Of a DNA stretch of 64,000 nucleotides, positions 53,728 through 61,600 are shown piece by piece. The notes under the pieces were generated by a model, which saw nothing but the letters and a program-made list of their open reading frames with translations, was not told where the DNA came from and did no database searches. The stretch comes from Bacteroidota bacterium (GTDB taxonomy: Bacteria > Bacteroidota > Bacteroidia > B-17B0 > Aurantibacillaceae). Where the stretch lies: positions 186,001 to 250,000 of the forward strand of contig CANFTW010000003.1 in assembly GCA_947450025.1 (NCBI GenBank). The letters run 5' to 3'. Numbering within the stretch: the stretch's first letter is position 1; each line of letters begins with the position of its first letter. A program made the position numbers and the translations under genes.

Positions 53728-54144
53728 ATGTTAAAAAACACAGTTCACTCTCCAATAAAATTTAGCGAAGTCGATTCTTTAAGAGTTGTTTGGCACGGCA
53801 ATTATGTAAGGTATTTTGAAGATGGTAGAGAAGCGTTTGGCAAAGAATTTCAGTTAGGGTATTTAGATATTTATGAGCATGGATTGGCAGTGCCTTTAAT
53901 AGATTTGCAAGTTAACTTTAAACGTGTTTTAGAATATGGAGACACAGCAGTGATAGAAACAACCTTTATTAATTCGCCTGCTGCCAAAATCATTTTTGAG
54001 TATAAAATAACGAGCGCCAAGCATGGCTACATTGCTTGCATAGGCCGAACAACGCAGGTTTTCATGAATCCTGTTAATAAAGAATTATTAATAACGATGC
54101 CTCCATTTATGGAGCTATGGAAACAAAAATGGAACCTCGCTTAA
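53728..54144 (+). CDS. YbgC/FadM-like acyl-CoA thioesterase (hot-dog fold)
   Basis: This 138-residue single hot-dog domain carries the 4HBT-I signature: SEVDSLRVVWHGNYVRYFED, with the catalytic-type Asp at residue 16 and the following HGNYVRYFEDGR helix. It hydrolyses acyl-CoA or acyl-ACP thioesters in the cytoplasm; the substrate cannot be told. The gene opens a run of same-strand genes (LolA-like, lipoprotein, FabZ-like) that recalls the accessory genes of aryl-polyene/flexirubin loci, in which a thioesterase of this type occurs. This context is the reason to suspect a role in lipid-like pigment or envelope acyl metabolism rather than in general housekeeping. Confidence 0.88.
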   Translation: MLKNTVHSPIKFSEVDSLRVVWHGNYVRYFEDGREAFGKEFQLGYLDIYEHGLAVPLIDLQVNFKRVLEYGDTAVIETTFINSPAAKIIFEYKITSAKHGYIACIGRTTQVFMNPVNKELLITMPPFMELWKQKWNLA

Positions 54145-54200
54145 GGTTTCTTAACAAGGCTTGTGTTTTTTGAAAATTAAAAAAATGCTACCTTCGAACC

Positions 54201-54821
54201 ATGTATAAAATTATCTTTTTATTATTATTTCCATTTATTGGAATTTCTCAAAACTTTAAAGTTTTAAAAGACACGACTAGCCTAAAACAAAAAATAGAAT
54301 TGATGAGTAAATCAACAATTTCTATTGAGTCAGATTTTGTGCAAGAAAAAAACTTAAGCATGCTGTCTGAAAAAATTATTAGCAAAGGGCATTTTGTTTT
54401 TAAGAAAGAAAATTTGTTGCGTTGGGAATATGTTAGTCCTTCAAAGTATTTAATCATTATCAATAAGGATAAAGTTATGATTAAAGACGAAAAAAAAACG
54501 ACTAAGTATGACATGAATAGCAATAAAGTGTTTAAAGAAATTAATGATATTATGTTGTCTTGTGTACAAGGAACAATTTTTAAATCTAATAAATTTAAAA
54601 CCAGTTATTTTGAAAATGAAAAGGGATATAAGCTCGAATTAATTCCTTTATCAAAAAACATGAAAGAAACTTTCAAAAAAATTAATTTGTATTTTGATAA
54701 AAATGTAACTTCGGTCTCTAAAATGGAAATGGTTGAAACAAGCGAAGACGTCACAACACTTGATTTCATAAATAAAAAAATTAATGCGCCAGTTTCTGAA
54801 GCCATATTTATTGTTAAGTAG
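54201..54821 (+). CDS. LolA-like outer-membrane lipoprotein carrier protein
   Basis: This 206-residue protein begins with a signal peptide (MYKIIFLLLFPFIGISQ). The body follows the LolA/LolB fold: SIESDFVQEKNLSML, KGHFVFKKENLLRWEYVSP, LIIINKDKVMIKDEKKTT and a C-terminal KINLYFDKNVTSVSKMEMV. LolA carries lipoproteins or other amphiphiles across the periplasm. A second LolA-type gene is a regular member of aryl-polyene clusters and this one sits among similar partners. It is 56 bases after the thioesterase gene. Its 3' end overlaps the next gene by 38 bases. A TACCTTCG sequence (a weak TAnnTTTG match) lies 5 bases before its ATG. Confidence 0.85.
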   Translation: MYKIIFLLLFPFIGISQNFKVLKDTTSLKQKIELMSKSTISIESDFVQEKNLSMLSEKIISKGHFVFKKENLLRWEYVSPSKYLIIINKDKVMIKDEKKTTKYDMNSNKVFKEINDIMLSCVQGTIFKSNKFKTSYFENEKGYKLELIPLSKNMKETFKKINLYFDKNVTSVSKMEMVETSEDVTTLDFINKKINAPVSEAIFIVK

Positions 54822-55431
54822 CAGTTTAATTTGTCTGCTTTTTGTTTCTTGTCGTATCTCAAAATTCAAGCATCCTCTTCAGAGTAATCAGTGTATAATT
54901 ACTCAAAATCAAATTCAACCGATATTTGACGAAAATAAAGCAGCAAAATTTAAAGCCACTGTTGATGTCTTAAAAAATCATTTGAGTGGAATTATTATTG
55001 TAAAAAAAACAGATTCACTAACCACACACATAATTTTTGTCACCGAGATTGGTATGAAAATGTTTGACTTTGAATGGATAAATGGAAACATGAGAACGGC
55101 CTATGTGTTTGAGCCATTAAATAAAGTAGCATTACTAAAAATTTTGCAAGAAAACTTTAAACAAATGTTCTTATTAGATGTTTTTAATGCTCATGCAACT
55201 TGGCATACCAATAAATCAATAAAATCATATTATGAATTAGATGAATTTAAGCATCGATATATGATTGCAGATTCACTTAAAACGATAGAAGCACAATATA
55301 TATTTCATAAACATAAAAAATCATGTTTAATAAATTATATTTTTGTGCCAGAAACTAAAACATACCAGCAAATAAAAAGCACTCAATTTGGATTCATTAA
55401 AATTCGAATGGAGCTTAATAGAATAGATTAA
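54784..55431 (+). CDS. Predicted lipoprotein of unknown family (aryl-polyene-type context)
   Basis: This 215-residue protein starts inside the end of the LolA-like gene (38-base overlap). With this start it gains a lipoprotein signal peptide ending LLFVSC, Cys near residue 23, which supports the choice. Later segments are SGIIIVKKTDSLTTHIIFVT, IGMKMFDFEWINGNMRTAYV and KIRMELNRID. In aryl-polyene clusters a short lipoprotein of about 190 residues (DUF3261) sits next to LolA. Size, location and the beta-rich LolB-like text fit, but I cannot establish membership. It is coupled to the LolA-like gene and followed after 3 bases by the FabZ-like gene. Confidence 0.75.
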   Translation: MRQFLKPYLLLSSSLICLLFVSCRISKFKHPLQSNQCIITQNQIQPIFDENKAAKFKATVDVLKNHLSGIIIVKKTDSLTTHIIFVTEIGMKMFDFEWINGNMRTAYVFEPLNKVALLKILQENFKQMFLLDVFNAHATWHTNKSIKSYYELDEFKHRYMIADSLKTIEAQYIFHKHKKSCLINYIFVPETKTYQQIKSTQFGFIKIRMELNRID

Positions 55432-55434
55432 TTT

Positions 55435-55812
55435 ATGCCAACATTTTTACTAAACGACTTTTATCATATCGAATCTTTTGAAAAACCGACTGATTTGTCA
55501 ATCCAAGCGTCGATCATCTTAAACAGTAATCATGCTATATTTAAAGGGCATTTCGAGCAAATGCCTGTTGTTCCAGGAGTTTGTCAAACACAAATGATTA
55601 AAGAATTATTACAACAGGATATTCATAAATCTCTAACCTTAAGCAAAGGAGACAATATAAAATTTACAGGAATGATTATTCCAACTCAAAACCCAAAAAT
55701 ACAAGTTGAATTAAGTTATAAGCAAGAGGACAATACATATAACGTTGAGGCTAAACTATTTTTTGAAAACACTATTTTTACAAAATTTAAAGGAACATTT
55801 ATAAATAATTAA
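55435..55812 (+). CDS. FabZ/ApeI-like 3-hydroxyacyl-ACP dehydratase-type hot-dog protein
   Basis: This 125-residue hot-dog protein has the FabZ active-site stretch GHFEQMPVVPGVCQTQMIKE, with catalytic-type His39. At the position of the FabZ catalytic Glu (14 residues further) it has Gln53. FabZ enzymes dehydrate 3-hydroxyacyl-ACP; with Gln the activity may be altered or specialised. Similar short dehydratases occur in aryl-polyene/flexirubin loci. The gene is 3 bases after the lipoprotein gene and 4 bases before the DUF420 gene, so it lies within one transcript. No ketosynthase, acyl carrier protein or ketoreductase for such a pathway is found in the window. Confidence 0.82.
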   Translation: MPTFLLNDFYHIESFEKPTDLSIQASIILNSNHAIFKGHFEQMPVVPGVCQTQMIKELLQQDIHKSLTLSKGDNIKFTGMIIPTQNPKIQVELSYKQEDNTYNVEAKLFFENTIFTKFKGTFINN

Positions 55813-55816
55813 ACAC

Positions 55817-56416
55817 ATGGGAACTCAAGAATTATTATCGAAACAAAACGATAAAACAGTATTTAAAATAGTTTTAGGCGTAAGTGCATTAATTTGTGTT
55901 GTGGTTGTTGTTTTAAATCAAAAATTAATTCCAGTGCCCGATACATTCCCAATGTTTATTTATAAATTACCCTTATTGAACGCCATTTTAAATGGCTCTT
56001 GCAGTGTATTATTAATAGCATCTTTATGGGCTATCAAAAACAAAAATATTCAACTACATAAAAAATTAAACCTAACAGCATTCTTATTATCAAGTTTGTT
56101 TTTAATTTCATACGTTACTGCGCATTATTTTATTCCAGATACTAAATTCGGAGATATAGATCATAGTGGAATACTTGAAGACATTGAATTAACTGGTGTT
56201 TCAGGAATACGTTCAGTTTATTTAACGATTTTATTAAGTCATATCTTTTTAGCGGTTATTGTTTTACCAATGATCTTATTATCTTTTTATTATGCATTAA
56301 AAGATGATAGAGTAAAACATAAAAAAATAACTCGTTTCAGTTACCCTATTTGGTTATATGTAACCATTACCGGTGTTGTCGTGTATCTTATGATCTCGCC
56401 ATATTATAATTACTAA
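55817..56416 (+). CDS. DUF420 family membrane protein
   Basis: This 199-residue protein has five predicted membrane helices, including VLGVSALICVVVVVLNQ, LLNAILNGSCSVLLIASLWA, LTAFLLSSLFLISYVTAHYF, ILLSHIFLAVIVLPMILLSF and YPIWLYVTITGVVVYLMISP. The conserved DUF420 features are LNGSCSVLL, HKKLNLTAF, SYVTAHYF and LLSHIFLA, with His residues in helices that suggest metal or heme binding. Family members (YozB-like) are often found near cytochrome-oxidase assembly genes; here the neighbours are a FabZ-like gene (4 bases upstream) and rpoN. The transcript ends at the hairpin at 56431. Confidence 0.88.
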   Translation: MGTQELLSKQNDKTVFKIVLGVSALICVVVVVLNQKLIPVPDTFPMFIYKLPLLNAILNGSCSVLLIASLWAIKNKNIQLHKKLNLTAFLLSSLFLISYVTAHYFIPDTKFGDIDHSGILEDIELTGVSGIRSVYLTILLSHIFLAVIVLPMILLSFYYALKDDRVKHKKITRFSYPIWLYVTITGVVVYLMISPYYNY

Positions 56417-56430
56417 TCAATATTGATTTT

Positions 56431-56455
56431 AGAGCGTCTTTATGACGCTCTTTTC
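56431..56455 (+). terminator. Terminator between the DUF420 gene and rpoN
   Basis: AGAGCGTC (56431-56438) pairs with GACGCTCT (56444-56451) around TTTAT, then TTTT. It spans 56442, where a longer rpoN frame could begin, which argues against that upstream start. Confidence 0.75.
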
Positions 56456-56456
56456 G

Positions 56457-56464
56457 TATATTTG
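56457..56464 (+). promoter_or_regulatory. Bacteroidota-type -7 box before rpoN
   Basis: TATATTTG fits TAnnTTTG and ends 10 bases before the preferred rpoN ATG at 56475, just after the upstream terminator. Confidence 0.45.
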
Positions 56465-56474
56465 CTATATAGTT

Positions 56475-57968
56475 ATGGCTCTTAAGCAAACACAACATTT
56501 AAAGTTATTACAAAAACTATCTCCTCAACAAATTCAGTTAATGAAGTTGTTGCAGTTGCCCACGGTTGCCCTAGAGCAGCGGATTAAGGAAGAGCTTGAA
56601 TTAAACCCTGCCTTAGAAGAAGACAGCACAGAGTCAGATAACGAAGAGTTAGATAACGAGTATGATGAAGTTGATAATTCAGACAATGACGATCCCAGTG
56701 ATTTTGATGAGAAAGAAAATGAAGTTGATAAAATAGATGATGGGTATGAATTGGAAGATTATATGGATGCAGGAGATTTAGATGCCTATAAATATGAAAT
56801 TTCAAATCGAAGTGCTGACGATGAGGTGTTTCAATCGGTAGTTGTTGAAGGACCAGATTTTCATTCGCAATTAGAAGAGCAATTAGGATTAAGAGATTTA
56901 ACCGAAAAACAGTACTCGATAGGATTGTATTTAATAGGATGCATTGATGAAGATGGTTATGTTCGTCGTGATTTAGAGTTAATCGTAGATGATTTAGCGT
57001 TTTCTCAAAACTTGCAAGCAACCAAAGAAGAGTTACAAGAGGTTTTAAAAACAATTCAAGAATTTGATCCAGCAGGAGTTGGAGCAAGAACCCTTCAAGA
57101 ATGTTTGTTGATTCAGCTCGAAAGAAAAACAGAGAAAGCGAAAGAAACCCATTTAGCCATTGAGGTTGTAAAAACCATGATGGATGAATTTTCAAAAAAA
57201 CATTACGATAAAATTATTCGAAAATTAAATATTGAGGATGAGGATTTAAAAGATATCATTGCTGAAATTACGCACTTAAACCCAAGACCCGGAAATTCAG
57301 AAGGAGATAATAAAGGACAGATGTCGGAAGTGGTTCCTGATTTTAATATTTCAGTAAATGATGGCGTTCCTGAATTGAGCATTAATCAAAGAAACCTACC
57401 TGAGTTAAAGATTAGTAGCGATTATATTGAAATGCTTAAAGAATATTCTCGAGCTAAAGAAAAAGCAATTAAAGAGGCGAGTTCTTTTGTAAAAGGTAAA
57501 ATCGAATCAGCACAATGGTTTATTGAAGCTCTTCAACAACGTCATCAAACCATGCTAGTTTCTATGCATGCGATTATGGAATATCAATCTGATTATTTTT
57601 CAAGCGGTGATGAGTCTAAGTTAAAGCCGATGATTTTGAAAGATATTGCCGATAAGGTTGGCTTAGATATTTCAACAGTTTCAAGGGTAGCCAACAGTAA
57701 ATATGTGCAAACGCCATACGGTACATTTTTATTAAAAACATTTTTTTCAGAATCTCTTAGTACCGATGGTGGAGAAGAAGTTAGCACCCGCGAGGTTAAA
57801 AAGATACTTCAAGAATGCATTGCTAATGAGGATAAAAAGAAACCATTAACAGATGACGCGCTCTGCGAAATCTTGAAAGAAAAAAAATATAATATAGCCC
57901 GCCGCACGGTTGCAAAATACAGAGAGCAATTAGATATCCCTGTTGCCCGAATGCGAAAAGAAATTTAA
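56475..57968 (+). CDS. rpoN: RNA polymerase sigma-54 factor
   Basis: With the start at 56475 the protein has 497 residues and begins MALKQTQHLKLLQKLSPQQI, the normal region I. A frame from 56442 would add MTLFSYICYIV, placed inside a terminator hairpin and upstream of a -7 box, so it is rejected. An acidic region II (about 40-100) follows, then the core-binding domain (LEEQLGLRDL; FDPAGVGARTLQECLLIQL), the DNA-binding helix-turn-helix (LKDIADKVGLDISTVSRVAN) and the RpoN box ARRTVAKYRE near the C-terminus. Sigma-54 needs AAA+ activators; none is in the window. In Bacteroidota this gene is a general housekeeping element; it precedes the SprB-like gene by 635 bases. Confidence 0.95.
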   Translation: MALKQTQHLKLLQKLSPQQIQLMKLLQLPTVALEQRIKEELELNPALEEDSTESDNEELDNEYDEVDNSDNDDPSDFDEKENEVDKIDDGYELEDYMDAGDLDAYKYEISNRSADDEVFQSVVVEGPDFHSQLEEQLGLRDLTEKQYSIGLYLIGCIDEDGYVRRDLELIVDDLAFSQNLQATKEELQEVLKTIQEFDPAGVGARTLQECLLIQLERKTEKAKETHLAIEVVKTMMDEFSKKHYDKIIRKLNIEDEDLKDIIAEITHLNPRPGNSEGDNKGQMSEVVPDFNISVNDGVPELSINQRNLPELKISSDYIEMLKEYSRAKEKAIKEASSFVKGKIESAQWFIEALQQRHQTMLVSMHAIMEYQSDYFSSGDESKLKPMILKDIADKVGLDISTVSRVANSKYVQTPYGTFLLKTFFSESLSTDGGEEVSTREVKKILQECIANEDKKKPLTDDALCEILKEKKYNIARRTVAKYREQLDIPVARMRKEI

Positions 57969-58157
57969 AACAATTTCAATTTTTTCATCAGATGTACTAT
58001 TTTCTTGATGATTTGTTCAATAAAAAACAAAATTATAAAACGATTTAGTTTCCTAAACTGAGTAAAACTATTGTTTCAGTTATTAAAATTATGTTAATTT
58101 TTTTTTAATTATTATACATTTAGTATACCTAAATAATAATTTAAAATATTAGTTTTT

Positions 58158-58556
58158 ATGAAATACTGTTATTTTTTTCTTTTAATGTTGTTTTTAAACA
58201 TTAGTTTTTTACACAGCCAAGATATTAATCCTAAAATTGTTGAAGTTTATGGTGAAAAGCTACAAGAAATTTTAAAAAACGATCCAGAGAGAATAAAGAT
58301 ATTTAACGATCTTTTAGAAAACAGAATAAAAATTGTTAAATCACCGATTGTTGGTGAAGATAAATATGTTAAATTATCTTCGATACCCTTATCAAATAAA
58401 TACAATCCTAATTTAAAAAGGGATGTTGTGTTTGATCCAAATAATTTTAATCCATTAAAATATAACATGGATTTTTTTACTTCAATTGTTCAAGCGTATC
58501 GGGTTGATAACACTGATTATATTATTGTAATTGAAAAACAATCTATTCAGAAATAG
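58158..58556 (+). CDS. Small hypothetical exported protein upstream of the SprB-like adhesin
   Basis: This 132-residue protein has a signal peptide (about 1-20, MKYCYFFLLMLFLNISFLHS). The mature part (EVYGEKLQEILKNDPERIKI, FNDLLENRIKI, FDPNNFNPLKYNMDFF, YRVDNTDYIIVIEK) looks helical then extended and has no motif I recognise. It lies 47 bases before the giant SprB-like gene on the same strand, so cotranscription is likely and an accessory role in export or folding of the adhesin is a possibility. The 189 bases before it hold no gene but several A+T-rich short inverted stretches, including TATACATTTAGTATAC. Confidence 0.7.
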   Translation: MKYCYFFLLMLFLNISFLHSQDINPKIVEVYGEKLQEILKNDPERIKIFNDLLENRIKIVKSPIVGEDKYVKLSSIPLSNKYNPNLKRDVVFDPNNFNPLKYNMDFFTSIVQAYRVDNTDYIIVIEKQSIQK

Positions 58557-58603
58557 CATCAATAATGCCATTTAATTATTAATATTATTAATTCTAATAT
58601 CTA

Positions 58604-61600
58604 ATGAAGTATATTTTTACAAGCCTATTAATTTTCATTTCATTAAGTTTTTTCTCACAAAACTATTTACTTAATGGAACAACAAATAATACCACAATTT
58701 CAACCTGTACAGGAAACTTTAATGATTCTGGTGGAGCTGGAGGAAGTTATGGTAATAGTCAAGACTATACCATAACATTTTGTCCAACAACACCTGGGAA
58801 TAAAATAAATTTATTATTTACGGCGTTTGCAACAGAGAACGGCTATGATTTCATGTATATTTATGATGGCCCAAATACCGGGTCCCCTTCTTTAGGAGTT
58901 TATTCAGGAACAGCTGTTACACCAATAGGAAATGTGCAGGCAACTGCAAGTAATACCTCAGGTTGTATTACAATTCGTTTTCATTCAGATGGATCTGTAA
59001 CTGCCGCAGGTTGGGCAGCGGTTATATCTTGCATAACCCCTTGTCAAACAATCAATTCAGTATTTAACAGTTCTAGTCCAGCCCCTGTAGGCGGCATAAT
59101 AAAGATTTGTCAAGGCCAGTCAGTGACATTTAATGGTAGCGGAACATTTAGCAGTAGCGGTGCGGGAGCTGCATACACTTGGGATTTTGATAATGGACAA
59201 ACGGGTTCAGGAACAACCGCAACAACTACTTATACTGCACCAGGGGTTTATGTGGTTAATTTAAATATTAATAAATCGGGTTGTATTAATTACAATAAAA
59301 TTAACCAAATTGTTCAAGTATCTACTACACCTTCTTTCTCTGCCACAACAACTAGTACCAATTCAATATGCATAGGCCAATCAGCTACTTTAATTGGATC
59401 TGTGACGCCCACACCTTTTATTGTTAATTGTTCGCCACCCACGGCTGGTACTACTTTTTTACCAGATGGCTCAGGAGTTTCTTATCAAAGTTGCCTTACG
59501 GTTGATTGCTATGGTTCTTCACAAACTGTAACATCAATGGCTGATATTGGTAATATATGTATTAACATTGAACATTCATTTCTGGATGATTTAGACATGA
59601 TTATACAATGTCCAAATGGTCAACAAGTATCATTAAAAGATGATGTTGGTGGAGGAGGCACTTATTTAGGTAACCCAATAGATGATGTAACTAGTGGGCC
59701 AGGAACAGGATTTACTTATTGCTTTGATATGTCAGGAACAGCGCTGTTAATAAATGGACCTACAGTTACCTCTGGTTCTCCAGCTGGACCATCTATTGCT
59801 GCCGGCACATATTCACCCGCAGCAAGTTTTGCAGGATTAATAGGATGTCCATTAAACGGAGGCTGGTGTCTTAAAATTACAGATCATGCAGCAATAGATG
59901 ATGGATACATTTTTAATTGGGACATTAATTTTAATGCAACGGTTCCGGCATCACAATCATTTACACCAACCATTGTTTCTCAAACATGGAGTGGGCCTAA
60001 TATTACTTCAACCTCAGGGAATAATGCTATTATTACGCCAACAGCAACAGGATCATATTGTTACACCTTAACAGCAGTAGATAATTTTGGATGTAGTTAC
60101 ACAACAGTAAGATGTGTAACTGTGACACCTGGACCTAATGCAGGTGTTAGCAATACTTTAGCTGTATGTAATTCTGCTGCTGCATCTAATTTATTTTCTC
60201 TTTTAGGAATAGGAGCCTTAACAACAGGTTCTTGGACGGGCCCAACACCATCTTTAACGGGTGGTTATCTTGGAACCTTTAATCCGGCAGGTTTAGCTTC
60301 AGGCGCTTATAATTACACATACACTGTTCCAGGTAGTGGAGCCTGTCCTCCAGCTACTGCGGTTGTATCAGTCACTATAAGACCAAACCCATTGGCGACA
60401 TTAACCGCAACAAACCCATCATGTGGAAGCACGAATGGACAGGTGTTTATTAATAACTCCTCTTGTTGCGCTCAAACCATTACTAGTTTTGCTAGTTCGT
60501 TGGGTGCTGTTTCTGGACAAACAGTAACTGGTTTAGGAGCAGGAACACCTATCATTACACTAACTAACAGCTTTGGATGTACTTATACCGTTTCTACAAC
60601 GTTATCATCTGCAACAGGGCCTTCAAGTATTACAATAACACCAACCAATGCAAATTGCGGAAACAATAATGGTAGTTTTACATTTGGTTCACCAATAGGA
60701 GGAACATCACCTTATGTCTATTCCATAAACGGTGGTGCTTTTTCTGCAACATCCCCAACAACTGGTTTAGCACCAGGGACTTATTCAGTAACCGTTAAGG
60801 ATGCTGGCGGATGCACCTACACATCAACGACAACGATTTCGAACATAGCGGGTCCTACTGCTATTGCAGGAACATCAAGTCCGGCATCGTGTGCTGGCGC
60901 AACTGGGTCATACACGGTAACAGGTGTAACAGGAGGATCTGCGGCATATACTTATAGTGTTGACGGTGGGGCTTTTTCTGGCGCAACAACATTTTCAGGT
61001 TTAGCATCAGGTACACACACCATTACCGTAAAAGATGCTAACGGATGTTTTTATACAACAACCTTTAGCGTTGGTATAGCCGCAGGCATTAACTCAGCTC
61101 TTGTAAATGCATCAACGGCAAGTTGTGGTCAGTCTAATGCCACAGCTACAGTATCAGCAGTAACAGGCGGGGTTCCAACTTATAGTTATTCTTATGATGG
61201 AGGAGCTTATACAAGTAGTTCAACAACAACTGGGTTACCCGCAGGAAATCATACTGTTGTAATTATGGATGCAAATACTTGTACCTTGTCGGTATTATAT
61301 ACCGTTGTTAGTTTAGGTAGTCCAACAACTTCTATCACAAGTTTTTCAAATGTCACTTGTTTTGGTTTAGCAAATGGATCATGCACAGTAGCAATTCCAA
61401 CAGGAGGAGCAGGAGCGCCATTTACCTATTCATTAACAGCGCCTTTACAAACCAATGGTAACGGTCAGTTTTCAGGACTACCTCCTGGAACATATAACAT
61501 CTCTGTTCAAGACGTAGCTGGGTGTGTGGCAACTACAAGCGTTGTGATTACACAACCAACCCAATTATCTTTAAATCCAAGTTCTTTTCCAGTTAATTGT

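Noticed and set aside
56442-56474. Longer rpoN start at ATG 56442 adding MTLFSYICYIV
   Set aside because: This start lies inside a terminator hairpin and upstream of a -7 box; region I of sigma-54 begins normally at 56475.
56584-57195. 203-residue minus-strand frame opposite rpoN
   Set aside because: It is antisense to a well-defined gene, is rich in Leu/His from reverse reading of acidic codons, and has no protein-like features.
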